Positions 1 to 11,451 of a DNA stretch of 64,000 bases are shown here, piece by piece. Position numbers and translations under genes: made by a program. Each line of letters opens with the position of its first letter. Position 1 is the first letter of the stretch. This stretch comes from Aegilops tauschii subsp. strangulata (Eukaryota; Streptophyta; Magnoliopsida; Poales; Poaceae): assembly GCF_002575655.3 (NCBI RefSeq), contig NC_053039.3, forward strand, positions 377,805,633 to 377,869,632. Reading direction: 5' to 3'. The notes beneath the pieces are model-generated. The model was given only the letters and a program-made list of their open reading frames with translations, ran no database searches and had not been told where the DNA came from.

Positions 1-3000
1 GAGTACCACAATCGCTTGAATCGAGTGGGAGTTAATCTTCCAGATAAGATAGTGATGGTTCTCCATAGTCACTGCCACCAAGCTATTAGAGCTTCGTGAT
101 GAACTATAACATATCAGGGATAGGCATGATGATCCTTGAGCAACTCGCGATGTTTGACACCGCGAAAGTAGAAATCAAGAAGGAGCATCAATTGTTGATG
201 GTTAGTAAAACCACTAGTTTCTAGAAGGGCAAGGGCAAAAGGGATACTTCATGAAACAACAAATCATTTGCTGCTCTAGTGAAGAATCCCAAGGTTGAAC
301 CCAAACCCGAGACTAAGTGCTTCTGTAATGAGGGAAACGGTCACTGAAGCAGAACTACCCTAGATACTTGGTAGATGAGAAGGCAGGCAAGGTCGACAGA
401 AGTATATTGGATATACATTATATGAATGTGTACTTTACTAGTACTCCTAGCAGCACCAGGGTATTAGATACCGGTTCGGTTGCTAAGTGTTAGTAACTCA
501 AAATAAAATCTGCGGAATAAACGGAGACTAGCTAAAGGTGAGATGACGATATGTGTTGGAAGTGTTTCCAAGGTTGATGTGATCAAGCATCGCATGCTCC
601 CTCTACCATCGAGATTGGTGTTAAACCTAAATAATTGTTATTTGGTGTTTGCGTTGAGCATAAACATGATTGGATTATGTTTATCGCAATACAGTTATTC
701 ATTTAAGGAGAATAATGGTTACTCTGTTTATTTGAATAATACCTTCAATGGTCTTGCACCTAAAATGAATCTCGATCGCAGTGATACACATGTTCGTGCC
801 AAAAATATATAAAATAGTAATGATAGTACCACATACTTGTGACACTGCCATTTGAGTCATATTGGTATAGAACGCATGAAGAAGCTCCATGTAGATGGAT
901 CTTTGGACTCACTCGTTTTTGAAAAGATTGAGACATGCGAACCATGTCTATTGGTATATATGCATGAAGAAACTCCATGCAGATGGATCGTTTGGACTCA
1001 CTTGTTTTGAATCACTTGAGACATGCAAATCATACCACATGGGCAAGATGACTGAAAGGCCTCGTTTTCAGTAAGATGGAACAAGAGAGCAACTTGTTGG
1101 AAGTAATACATTTGATGTGTGCAGTCCAATGAGTGCTGAGGCACGCAGTGGATATCGATATGTTCTTACTTCACAGATGATTTGAGTAGATGTTGAGAAT
1201 ATTTACTTGATGAAACACAAGTCTGAATTATTGAAAGGTTCAAGTAATTTCAGAGTGAAGTTGAAGATCGTCGTGACAAGAGGATAAAATGTCTATGATA
1301 TGATCATAGAGATATCTGAGTTACGAGTTTGGCACACAATTAAGACATTGTGGAAAGTGTTTCACAATTAATACCGCCTGGAACACCACAATGTGATGGT
1401 GTGTCCGAACATCATAACTGCACCCTATTGGATATGGTGCATACCATGATGTCTCTATACCACTATCGTTTATGGGTTAGGCGTTAGAGACAACCACATT
1501 CACTTTAAATAGGGCACCACGCAATTCCGTTGAGACGACACCATTTAGAGAAACATAAGTTGTTGTTTCTTAAAAGTTTGGGGCTGCGATGCTTATGTGA
1601 AAAAGTTTCAGGCTGATAAGCTCGAACCCAAAGCGGATAAATGCATCTTCATAGAATACCCAAAACAGTTGGGTATACCTCCTGTTTCAGATCTGGAAGT
1701 AAACAGGTCCTTTCTCGAGAAAAAGTTTCTCTCGAAAGAATTGAGTGGGAGGATGGTGGAGACTTGATGAGGTTATTGAACCATAACTTCAACTAGTGTG
1801 TAGCAGGGCACAGGAAGTTGTTCCTGTGGCACCTACACCAATTGAAGTGGAAGCTTATGATAGTGATCATGAAACTTCGGATCAAGTCACTACCAAACCT
1901 CATAGGACGACGAGGATGCGTACTACTTCAGAGTAGTACGTGATCCTGTCTTGGAAGTCATGTTGCTAGACAACAATGAACCTACGAGCTATGGAGAAGC
2001 AATGGTGGGCCCGGATTCCGATGAATGGCTCGAGGCCATAAAATCCGAGAGGATCCATGTATAAAAGCAAAGTATAGACTTTGGAAGAAATACTTGATAG
2101 TCGCAAGGCTGTTGGGTGCAGATGGATTTTAAAAGGAAGACAGACAATGATGGTAAGTGTCACCATTAAGAAAGCTCGGCTTGTCGTTAAGATGTTTTCC
2201 GACAAGTTCAAGGAGTTGACTACGATGAGACTTTCTCACTCGTAGCGATGCTAAGAGTCTGTTGGAATTATATTAGCAGTTACTGCATTATTTATGAAAT
2301 CTTGCAGATAGGATGTCAAAACATTGTTTCCTCGATGATTTCTTGAGGAAAGGTTGTATGTGATACAACCAGAAGGTTTTGTCAATCCTGAAAGATGCTA
2401 ACAAGTATGCAATGCTCCAGCAATCCTTCTAAGGACCGGAGTAAGCATCTCGGAGTTGGAATGTACGCTTTGATGAGATGATCAAAGATTTTGGGTTTAT
2501 ACAAAGTTTATGAGAAACTTGTATTTCCAAAGAAGTGAGTGGGAGCACTATAGAATTTCTGTTGAGTATATGTTGTTGACATATTGTTGATCAGAGATGA
2601 TGTAGAATTTCTGGAAAGCATACAAGGTTATTTGAAAAGTGTTTTCAATGGAAAACCTGGATTAAGCTACTTGGACATTGAGCATCAAGATCTATAAGGA
2701 TAGATCAAAAACCGCTTAATAGTACTTTCAATACATACCGTGACAAGATTTTGAAGGAGTTCAAAATAGACCAGCAAAGAAGGAGTTCTTGGCTGTGTTA
2801 CAAGGTGTGAGTATTGAGTAAGACTCAAGACCTGACCACAGCAGAAGAGAGAGAAAGGACGAAGGTCGTCCCCTATGCTTTAGACGTAGGCTCTACAGTA
2901 TGCTATGCTGTGTACCGCACATGAAGTGTGCCTTGACACATGTCTGGCAAGAGGGTACAAAGGTGATCCAGGAGTAGATCACTAGATAGCGGTCAAAATT

Positions 3001-3422
3001 ATCCTTAGAGGAATAAGGAAATGTTTCTCGGTTATGGAGGTGATAAAGAGTTCGACGTAAAGAGTTACGTCGATGCAAGCTTAACACCTATCCGGATAGC
3101 TCTGAGTAGAGATACTGGATACGTATAATGGAGCAACAATTTGGAATAGCTCCAAGTGGAACGTGGTAGCAGCATCTACGATATGACATAAAGTTTTGCG
3201 AAATACATAGGGATTTGAATGTTGCAGACCCGTTGACTACAATCTCTCTCAAGCATAACATGATCAAACCAGAACTCATTGAGTGTTAATCACATAGTGA
3301 TGTGAACTAGATTGTTGACTCTAGTAAACTCTTTGGATGTTAGTCACATGGTGATGTGACCTGTGAGTGTTAATCACATGGTGATGTGAACTAGATTATT
3401 GACTCTAGTGCAAGTGGGAGAC
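1..3422 (+). pseudogene. Decayed Copia (Angela-type) internal region, gag to RNase H
   Basis: This stretch matches the two younger Angela internal regions at 12185-17520 and 19232-24233 in order, from mid-gag to the polypurine tract. It begins within gag at the point equivalent to about 13930; the 5' part lies outside the window. Recognisable relics are the zinc-knuckle region near 320-360, the protease region near 450-490, the integrase zinc-binding region near 840-960, the integrase core near 1090-1440, reverse transcriptase near 2100-2600 and RNase H near 3040-3150. No long reading frame survives: there are many stops and indels, and an approximately 88-bp piece of the integrase N-terminal region is duplicated (around 850-940 and 940-1025). 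The bases before the LTR hold about three copies of a short repeat (around 3281-3405) and a purine-rich tract (3409-3422). It is far older than the other two copies. Confidence 0.9.
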
Positions 3423-5200
3423 TGTTGGAAATATGCTCTAGAGGCAATAACAAATTGGTTATTATTATATTTCCTTGTTCATGATAATCGTTTATTATCC
3501 ATGCTAGAATTTGTATTGATAGGAAACTCAGATACATGTGTGGATACATAGACAACACCATGTCCCTAGTAAGCCTCTAGTTGACTAGCTCGTTGATCAA
3601 TAGATGGTTACAGTTTCCTGACCATGGACATTGGATGTCGTTGATAACGGGATCACATCATTAGGAGAATGATGTGATGGACAAGACCCAATCCTAAGCC
3701 TAGCACAAGATCGTGTAGTTCGTTTGCTAAGAGCTTTTCTAATGTCAGGTATCATTTCCTTAGACCATGAGATTGTGCAACTCCCGGATACCGTAGGAAT
3801 GCTTTGGGTGTACCAAACGTCACAACGTAACTGGGTGACTATAAAGGTGCACTACAGGTATCTCCGATAGTGTCTGTTGGGTTGGCACGAATCGAGACTG
3901 GGATTTGTCACTCCGTGTAAACGGAGAGGTATCTCTGGGCCCACTCGGTAGGACATCATCATAATGTGCACAATGTGACCAAGGAGTTGATCATGGGATG
4001 ATGTGTTACGGAACGACTAAAGAGACTTGCCGGTAACGAGATTGAACAAGGTATCGGGATACCGACGATCGAATCTCGGGCAAGTAACATATCGATTGAC
4101 AAAGGGAATTGTATACGAGATTGATTGAATCCCCGACATCACGGTTCATCCGATGAGATCATCGTGGAACATGTGGGAGCCAACATGGGTATCCAGATCC
4201 CGCTGTTGGTTATTGGCGGAGAACGTCTCGGTCATGTCTGCATGGTTCCCGAACCCGTAGGGTCTACACACTTAAGGTTCGATGACGCTAGGGTTATAGG
4301 GAATAGATATACGTGGTTACCGAATGTTGTTCGGAGTCCCGTATGAGATCCCGGACATCATGAGGAGTTCCGGAATGGTCCGGAGGTAAAGATTTATATA
4401 TGGGAAGTCCTGTTTTGGTCACCGGAAAAGTTTCGGGTGCTACCGGTAACGTACCAGGACCACCGGGAGGGTCCCGGGGGTCCACCAGGTGGGGCCACCG
4501 GCCCCAGAGGGCTGCGTGGGCCAAGTGTGGGAGGGGACCAGCCCCAGGTGGGCTGGTGCGCCCCCCACAAGAGGCCCAAGGCGCAGGGAAAGGGGGAAGG
4601 GGGAAACCCTAGGCTCAGATGGGCCTAAGGCCCACCTAGTGGTGCGCCCCCCCTCTCCCCCCTTGGCCGCCCCTCCAAGTCCCATCTAGGGCTGGCCGCA
4701 CCCCTTGGGGGGGAACCCTAGATGGGGGCGCAGCCCCTCCCCCTCCCCTATATATGGTGGGGGTTTTGGGGCTGCCACAGACATGAGAACATCTCTCTCT
4801 TGGCGCAGCCCTACCCCTCCCCCTCCTCGTCTCTCGCAGTGCTTGGCGAAGCCCTGCTGGAGTGCCACGCTCCTCCATCACCACCATGCCGTTGTGCTGC
4901 TACTGGACGGAGTCTTCCCCAACCTCTCCCTCTCTCCTTGCTGGATCAAGGCGTGGGAGACGTCACCGGGCTGCACGTGTGTTGAACGCGGAGGCGCCGT
5001 GGTTCGGCGCTTAGATCGGAATCAACCGCGATCTGAATCGCTACGAGTACGACTCCTTCATCCGCGTTCTTGCAACGCTTCCGCATCGCGATCTACAATG
5101 GTATGTAGATGCACTCCCCTTCCCCTCGGTGCTAGATTACTCCATAGATTGATCTTGGTGATGCGTAGAAAATTTTGAATTTCTGCTACGTTCCCCAACA
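3423..5200 (+). repeat. 3' LTR of the old Angela-type element
   Basis: It starts TGTTGGAAATATG directly after the polypurine tract and ends CCCCAACA, so it has the TG...CA ends of an LTR. It is collinear with the younger LTRs at 10471-12184 and 17521-19231, with many substitutions and small indels. The GC-rich U3 stretch (about 4430-4740) and a TATA-like run near 4749-4755 are kept. Several open frames on both strands in the GC-rich part are not genes. The sequence just after it (5201-5205, CAATA) should be the 5-bp target duplication; the matching 5' flank is outside the window. Confidence 0.93.
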
Positions 5201-5494
5201 CAATAGCTTGGTTACATTCGTTGAGAGAGAATTCTTCAGGCAAGTGAAAGATGAGGATGTCATCAATCTCTTCCAGAAAGGGATCGTAAAATTATATTGT
5301 AATTTTCTTTGCTATTTGTAATTTTTCTTAATTGTTAGAGATATTGCGACAATGATATTTTGCTACTATTATTGATGTATGGTCATTGAGTCATTAATGT
5401 TATCATCTTGTTGTACATTTATTGTTCTATTGTGTTGCTTTGGCATAAAAAAATTAAAAGAATACCCATCAGCAAATTCCTGGCTCCGCCACTA
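5201..5494 (+). mobile_element. 3' end of a hAT transposon, split by the Angela insertion
   Basis: It contains the C-terminal coding end of a hAT transposase, about 150 bp of AT-rich 3' untranslated sequence, and a terminal sequence near 5474-5494 (AATTCCTGGCTCCGCCACTA). That terminal sequence is the reverse complement of the CAGGGGCGGAGCCAGG-type end that I associate with grass hAT elements. The 5' part of the element would lie to the left of the window, beyond the old Angela element. Confidence 0.75.
5202..5321 (+). pseudogene. hAT transposase C-terminal fragment (dimerisation region)
   Basis: Reading from 5202, the frame gives NSLVTFVEREFF followed by RQVKDEDVINLF, and runs to a TAA at 5319-5321. 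The motif of a short hydrophobic stretch, an acidic ER pair and then a D-E-rich segment ending in F resembles the last residues of plant hAT-family transposases of the TTF-type/DUF4371 group. The left edge is the Angela insertion point, so the transposase was cut about 39 codons from its end. The assignment rests on motif recall and on the hAT-like terminal repeat downstream. Confidence 0.7.
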
Positions 5495-6331
5495 GTGGGA
5501 TGGTCTCAACGAGGTCATGTTCACCGACCCCCCAACCAGCTGGGGTGTGGCATACTGTGAAACAGCATCCACAGGGTCATGTTCATCGAGCGCCAACAGC
5601 CTACAACCGCGATGAGGTACTGTTCATCGAACGCCAACTGCCTACGACCGTAATGGCCTCCCCTGTTTGTTTGGATGTGGAGAATTAGATGCCACTGGAA
5701 AACGAGTTTCTAAAAGTTTTTTAGGAAAACCAGTTTTATTTACTTTTTCAGAAAAGAACTATGATAACGTCTAAACGTTCTACTTACATGGACAGATCCG
5801 AACGACCCTCTGCACGATCGTTGATCCAACGTGATCGGTAAACCCACCAGGCCACCGGCCCACGTTTCTGTTTTTTTCACGATCGCTACTCCCACCAGCC
5901 AGCCCCCCCACCTAGTGGGATGGTCTCAACGAGGTCATGTTCACCGACCCCCCAACCAGCTGGGGTGTGGCATACCGTGAAACAACATCCACAGGGTCAT
6001 GTTCATCGAGCGCCAACAGCCTACAACCGCGACGAGGTACTGTTCATCGAACGCCAACTGCCTACGACCATAATGGCCTCCCCTGTTTGTTTGGATGTGG
6101 AGAATTAGATGCCACTGGAAAACGAGTTTCTAAAAGTTTTTTAGGAAAACCAGTTTTATTTACTTTTTCAGAAAAGAACTATGATAACGTCCAAACGTTC
6201 TGCTTACATGGACAGATCCGAACGACCCTCCGCACGATCGTTGATCCAACGTGATCGGTAAACCCACCAGGCCACCGGCCCACGTTTCTGTTTTTTTCAC
6301 GATCGCTACTCCCGCCAGCCAGCCCCCCCGG
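5492..6331 (+). repeat. Tandem repeat, 420-bp unit, two copies
   Basis: The segment starting CTAGTGGGATGGTC at 5492 recurs at 5912 with the same spacing throughout. The two units (5492-5911 and 5912-6331) differ by only a handful of substitutions. Each holds several short GTTCATCG or GTTCACCG words and the phrase GGTGTGGCATACCG. A divergent partial third copy of its end (CGATCGCTAATCCCACCAGC) continues to about 6440. The short words resemble the subterminal repeats of the CACTA element at 55645-56350, so this may be a CACTA subterminal relic. The 62- and 105-codon open frames here are not convincing genes. Confidence 0.85.
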
Positions 6332-6475
6332 CGCTCGATCGCCACCGGCGCATGTTTCAGTTTTTTTTCACGATCGCTAATCCCACCAGCACCCCGCTTG
6401 ATCACTAATCCCACCAGCGCACATTCTCTGCTTTTTTTCCTCATCTAGTTTCTTCTCTTTGAAAAAAAATCCGTA

Positions 6476-6549
6476 CAAAGCAGGAGTTGAACCTAAAGAC
6501 CTCTCCTTTCAAGCCTATCTCTGCTAACCAACTGGACTAACGAATCATT
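6476..6549 (-). other. tRNA-like relic (possible SINE head or tRNA pseudogene)
   Basis: On the minus strand there is an A-box-like TAGTCCAGTTGG (6528-6539) and a B-box-like GGTTCAACTCC (6483-6493) at a tRNA-like spacing. The acceptor ends do not pair well and there is no convincing anticodon arm, so it is not an intact tRNA. It could be the head of a tRNA-derived SINE or an old pseudogene. Confidence 0.4.
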
Positions 6550-6751
6550 TATGGATGTTTATCGATTCACATCTAATTTGTATACATATAACTATGTTTG
6601 AAGTAACTGGAACAAAACTGCTCATGCTAGATATACTAGAAGAACGCCCGTGCGTTGCAACGGGGCCACATTAATTTTAAAAGTTCAATATTAATATTCT
6701 CATACATATCAAGTGACATTGGCGACCTTTTTTACCATCAAATCCTCACAC

Positions 6752-6875
6752 ACACATTCTCTCCCTCCCTCTTCCTCACTCTCTCTCCCCTCTCCCTCTC
6801 TCTCTCTAACACACACACATATCCATCTTACTGGGTACGGGACCATAATCCATTTATTTCACACACACACGCTAG
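6752..6875. repeat. CT-rich and CA low-complexity tract
   Basis: Runs of CTCTCTCC and CACACA make up most of this stretch inside the small Helitron. No coding potential is supported. A GA-rich tract lies at a comparable place, a few hundred bases from the 3' end, in the Helitron at 57772-60997 (about 60620-60705). Confidence 0.8.
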
Positions 6876-6969
6876 TGCATAAAATTATAGATTATGTGTA
6901 TTATATTTGCCACCATAACTGAGGGAATTAATTTCATGTAAATCGGCCAGCCACAGCTTCAAGAATACG

Positions 6970-7224
6970 CGGAGGAGGTGGCCCGGGTCGGCGTCGGCGC
7001 CGTCCGGCGCGGGCCACGGGCCCGCTTCCAAGTGCGTCTGCGCGCCGGCCACCCACGCCGGGTCCTTCAAGTGCCGCTTCCACCGCACCAACTCCCAGGG
7101 CCACGGCCACAGCCAAGGCCAGGGAAGCCACCCTTCTTCGCCCCCTTCACCGGCCATGGCCAACGCGGTGCCACGACACCCGGCCTCGCCGTCCTCGTCC
7201 TCCGACACCGTCGCGACCCAGTGA
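6970..7224 (+). pseudogene. Captured fragment of a plant serine-rich-protein-like gene
   Basis: In the frame that ends at TGA 7222-7224, the translation includes KCVCAPATHAGSFKCRFHR (7030 onward). This is the conserved cysteine/histidine motif (C-x-C-A-P-T-x-H-x-G-S-F-x-C-x-x-H-R) of small plant proteins annotated as serine-rich protein-like. A Gly/Ser/His-rich and then Ser-rich tail follows (...SPSSSSDTVATQ). No start codon is obvious and the 5' end is missing. GC content is much higher than in the surrounding DNA. It lies antisense to the Helitron that carries it. Host-gene function is not well known; I infer capture, not expression. Confidence 0.7.
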
Positions 7225-7838
7225 CGCAGCCCAAGCATCGGCCTCGAGAATCAAGAACGCTCGACAACGGAGAGGGAAGAGAAGATCATATACATGTCAT
7301 AAGAAAGGGAGTTTATTTACTGCTCCCTCGATGTATTGTTTCCTTTGTTTGGAGACTGATTACCATCCGTGAGTTAAGGTAAGGTTAATGTGATTGAGCG
7401 ATTTTTCTGAAAATCAAATATTTGTTTTCTAATTAATGTGATTGAGTGATTTAAGTTAGGTTAATTAATTTAGATTTGATCTTTAGAGATTGTTCGTGAT
7501 TGATTCTATATTACTAAATAACTTGCGCCAGTATGGAAAGTTCTGATCTGTTCAGATCTCTTTCGTTGTGTGAGAGGGTGACGCGAATAAACCGATGAAG
7601 TGGGGGGAGGGGACAAAAAAAATCTACGAAAAAAACCAGCAAAGGTGGGAGGAGGTACAAAAAAAACCATGGGAGGTGGGACGAAAAAAATCTAGAAGCA
7701 AGACTACCGACTGCTCCATTAGAAGTAGAGATCAGCCTACTCGTGCTAGATTTATCAGGTAATGCACACTAAATTTACCAGGCTACTCATGCTAAACATC
7801 TTAGGTTGTTAAATGTTAATGTCCAAGATACCATGATT

Positions 7839-8985
7839 TTTGAAGGTAAGTTATCAGGTGTGTCGTTTATGTTCCAACAACACTTCTCCCTCTAGTCAAT
7901 GTTACCATAGTGCTTGTGTGTAACTTATCAGGTCCCCGTACATAAAAAATACCATGCTATTTACACAAAAATTATGAGGTATGTTTCCCCTCCCCGAAGG
8001 TCAAAATTACCATGGTATTATATACGTAAATTAACATGGTTGTGGTGCATTAATGATCATCTATTTACACATAAGCTATTAGGGGGTATTTTCAACAACT
8101 ATTTTTCCCGTGTCAAAGTTACCGGGGTGTTTGTACGTAAATTATAGTGTTATTAACACAAAAGTTACTGGGGGTATGTTTTCATCAACTTTTTCCTCTC
8201 GAGTCAAAAAGTTATCATGTTGTTTGTATACAGGTTATCAGCTCCGATGTGTGTAAATTATCATGTTATTTACACGGAAGATATGGGGGGGTATGTTTTC
8301 AACAACTTCTTTTCCTCCCGGGTCTAAAGTTACTGCGGTGTTTGTACGTAAGTTATCATCTCTGGAGTGCATAAATTATCATGCCATTTGCACATAAGTT
8401 ATCGGGAGGAGCGAGGATGTTTTCATCAATTCCCCCCCATCCCGGGTCAAAGTTATCGTGATGTTTGTACGTAAGTTATCAGGTATGCTACATTACCACA
8501 CTATTTATGCATAAGTTACCCGAGGTATGTTCTTTTAACAACTCCCCCTGAGTCAAAAGTTATCATGGTGTTTGTACATATAGGTTACCGTCTCTGTTGT
8601 GTGTAAACTATCATGCTATTTATATTTAGACAAAGTGGCCAGGCATATGTTTCCAATAGCTTTTTCCCTGGGTTAAAGGTTACCGCGGTGTTTGTACATA
8701 GCTTACCATATCAGTTGTGGTATATTATTGTGAAATTTACATAGAAGTTATTGGGGATATATTTTCGAACAACCTTTTCCTTGTTGGTCGAAGTTACCAC
8801 GGTGTTGGTGTTTGTATTCAAGTAATCATCTCCGCGGTGCCTAAATTATCATGCTATTTACACATAATTTACTGGGATTATACTTTCAGTAACTTTTTTC
8901 ACAAGGTCAAAAAAAGTTACAACGGTGTTTGCACCTAAGCTATCAGGTCTGTGATGCTTAAATTATCATGTTAATTACATAGAAA
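7839..8985 (+). repeat. Degenerate tandem array, unit about 111 bp (block 1)
   Basis: The same order of words recurs every 105-120 bases: AAGTTATC, a short variable part, TATTACCATGCTATTTACAC, AAGTTACCGGGG, TATGTTTTCAACAAC, a C-rich TTCCCC stretch, GGTCAAAGTTACC and GGTGTTTGTACG. About ten units are visible here. Copies differ by many substitutions and small indels. The 60-90-codon open frames inside are by-products of the repeat. I do not recognise it as a named satellite. Confidence 0.85.
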
Positions 8986-9372
8986 CTACCATTCAAATTA
9001 ATAACATCCAAACTACAAAAAATTACTCAAACTACTGCTAATTCTGGCTTGATAGCCACCTCTTAGACACTCCTCAGTTTTGAACCATCATGGGTCTAAT
9101 CCAAGAAGAATGCTGCAATAGTGATCAATGCCCTCACATGATCATTAATTTCCTATTGCCCGAGTTGGTTATAGAGTTGAGTGACTTGCGTTGCCAGATA
9201 TGGGATCGTGGGTTCGATTCCTCCTCTCGCAAATTATTTTTCTGGGCCATTGTTTTTTAGCGGGACCTGCGGGATCACATGAAAAATAAATTTTGAGCGG
9301 GACATGCGAGGGTCATGATGAGACCTATGAAACTAGATTCCATGTTGATATATTCTAATGACCTTTTTCCGT
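8986..9372 (+). other. Non-repeat spacer inside the array, with a tRNA-like segment
   Basis: The 111-bp pattern stops here and resumes at about 9373. The spacer is present in both duplication units (second copy about 24895-25290). It includes a tRNA-like stretch at about 9160-9235 with a good B-box match (GGTTCGATTCC, 9212-9222) and a weak A-box-like GAGTTGGTTATAG. It has no open frame worth reporting. It may be an old SINE insertion, but I saw no clear ends. Confidence 0.5.
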
Positions 9373-10085
9373 GCAAATAGTTACCGGCCTGGGCTAAGTA
9401 AGTTATTAGCTCTCATGTGTGCATATTATGATGCTATTTACACATGAGTTACCGTGGTACGTTTTCAACAACTTTTTCCCCAGGACAAAGTTACCGTGGT
9501 GTTTGGGCGTGAGTTACCATGCCCGCGATCCGTATATTACCATGCTATTTACAAATAAGTTATCGAGGGTATGTTTTCAAACAACTCCATCCCCCCGATC
9601 AATGTTACCATGGTGTTTGTACGTGAGTTAGCAAATCTACGGTGCACATATTACCGTGGTGTTTACGCGGAAGTTATCACGAGGGGGTATGTGTTCAAAC
9701 AACTTTCTCCACTTCCTCCCACCCCGGGTCAAAGTTATCATTGATGCTTGTGCGTGCGTTATCACGTATATGTTGCGTATAGTGTCATGCTTATTATACG
9801 AAAGTTACCGGAAGTATGTTTTGAAACAACCCACCCTGGGGCAAAGTTACCGTGGTGTTTGTGCGTGAGTTATCAGCAATGTTGTGCGTATGTTGTTATT
9901 TATAGAGAATTTACCATGGGGATGTTTTGAACAATTTTTTCACCGATCAAAAGTTGCCATGGCGTTTGTGTGTAAGTCAAGTCTGAGATTCATATATTAC
10001 CATGTTATTTATATAGAAGTTATACGAGCATGATTTCAACAACCTTTTCCTGGATTTAAAAGTTACCACGGTGTTTGTACTCGGG
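9373..10085 (+). repeat. Degenerate 111-bp array (block 2)
   Basis: The same repeat as 7839-8985 continues for about six units (for example, units starting near 9405 and 9509 are 104-111 bp apart). It ends where a solo-LTR fragment begins at 10086. Confidence 0.85.
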
Positions 10086-10192
10086 TGACGGTGTCCTGAA
10101 TAAGGGGGTACTAACCTAGTCGGCCCTTCATCCTCAGGTTGGGCCGATGGGCCCTCATTCATGATCAAGATGGACTCCCGAGGTTGTACGTA
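10086..10192 (+). repeat. Truncated copy of the 484-bp solo LTR
   Basis: It starts TGACGGTGTCCTG at the same array position as the full LTR at 26003 (both preceded by GTTTGTACTCGGG). It matches that LTR for about 105 bases and is then cut at the duplication joint. This shows that the LTR was in place before the 2.2-kb duplication. Confidence 0.85.
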
Positions 10193-10470
10193 TGTTTCCC
10201 CTCCCCGAAGGTCAAAATTACCATGGTATTATATACGTAAATTAACATGGTTGTGGTGCATTAATGATCATCTATTTACACATAAGCTATCAGGGGGTAT
10301 TTGCAACAAATATTTTTCCCGTGTCAAAGTTACCAGGGTGTTTGTACGTAAATTATGGTGCTATTAACACAAAAGTTACTCGGGGTATGTTTTCATCAAC
10401 TTTTTCCTCTCGAGTCAAAAAGTTACCATGTTGTTTGTATATAGGTTATCAGCTCCGATGTGTGTAAATT
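10193..10470 (+). repeat. Start of duplication unit 2 (array sequence)
   Basis: This matches 7981-8259 with few differences. It ends at GTGTGTAAATT, where the Angela LTR begins. The unit 1 equivalent continues ATCATGTTATTT, so the insertion point corresponds to 8259/8260. The expected Angela target duplication is the last five bases, AAATT (10466-10470). Confidence 0.85.
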
Positions 10471-11443
10471 TGTTGGAAATATGCCCTAGAGGCAATAATA
10501 AAATGGTTATTATTATATTTCCTTGTTCATGATAATTGCCTATTGTTCATGCTATAATTGTGTTATCCGGAAATCGTAATACATGTGTAAATACATAGAC
10601 CACAACGTGTCCCTAGTAAGCCTCTAGTTGACTAGCTCGTTGATCAACAGATAGTCATGGTTTCCTGACTATGGACATTGGATGTCATTGATAACGGGAT
10701 CACATCATTAGGAGAATGATGTGATGGACAAGACCCAATCCTAAGCATAGCACAAAGATCGTGTAGTTCGTTTGCTAGAGCTTTTCCAATTGTCAAGTAT
10801 CATTTCCTTAGACCATGAGATTGTGCAACTCCCGGATACCGTAGGAGTGCTTTGGGTGTGCCAAACGTCACAACGTAACTGGGTGACTATAAAGGTGCAC
10901 TACGGGTATCTCCGAAAGTGTCTGTTGGGTTGGCACGAATCGAGACTGGGATTTGTCACTCCGTATGACGGAGAGGTATCTCTGGGCCCACTCGGTAATG
11001 CATCATCATAATGAACTCAATGTGACCAAGTGTCTGGTCAAAGGATCATGCGTTACGGTACGAGTAAACTGACTTGCCGGTAACGAGATTGAACGAGGTA
11101 TTGGGATACCGACGATCGAATCTCGGGCAAGTAACGTACCGATTGACAAAGGGAATTGTATACGGGATTGATTGAATCCTCGACATCGTGGTTCATCCGA
11201 TGAGATCATCGAGGAACTTGTGGGAGCCAACATGGGTATCCAGATCCCGCTATTGGTTATTGAGCGGAGAGTCGTCTCGGTCATGTCTGCATGTCTCCCG
11301 AACCCGTAGGGTCTACACACTTAAGGTTCGGTGATGCTAGGGTTGTAGAGATATTAGTATGTTGAAACCCGAAAGTTGTTCGGAGTCCTGGATGAGATCC
11401 CGGACGTCACGAGGAGTTCCGGAATGGTCTGGAGGTGAAGAAT

Positions 11444-11451
11444 TATATATA
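11444..11451 (+). promoter_or_regulatory. Upstream TATA-like box in LTR 1
   Basis: TATATATA within AATTATATATAGGAAG. BARE/Angela LTRs are known to have two TATA elements; this would be the first. The LTR 2 equivalent near 18493 is one repeat shorter (AATTATATTAGG). Confidence 0.45.

Larger units (their letters stand above)
6636..7731 (-). mobile_element. Complete non-autonomous Helitron, 1.1 kb
   Basis: Read on the minus strand, it begins with TCTCTACTTCTAATGGAGC at 7731, preceded by host A. It ends with a hairpin (CCCGT/ACGGG stem, 6647-6664) followed a few bases later by CTAG at 6636-6639 and host T. The 5' TC, the 3' hairpin plus CTAG and insertion between A and T are the Helitron hallmarks. 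The 5' region is rich in T runs and CGTCC words, like the start of the large Helitron at 28632. There is no Rep/helicase coding. It carries a host gene fragment (6970-7224) in opposite orientation and a CT-rich tract (6752-6875). Confidence 0.85.
7981..10192 (+). repeat. Unit 1 of a 2.2-kb tandem segmental duplication
   Basis: The segment starting TATGTTTCCCCTCCCCGAAGG near 7980 restarts at 10193, and the array after 8336 is matched almost base for base by 24246-26110. Unit 1 runs from about 7981 to 10192 and unit 2 starts at 10193. Unit 2 is interrupted by the Angela element (10471-24233) and then continues. At the joint (about 10188-10195) the solo-LTR fragment passes into array sequence through a short shared TACG/TATG, which suggests illegitimate recombination. 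Confidence 0.85.

Noticed and set aside
4294..5178. Many overlapping open frames on both strands (up to 157 codons)
   Set aside because: They lie in the GC-rich U3/R part of an LTR; the same is true of 11477-12119 and 18538-19167. Frames are not conserved between the three LTR copies.
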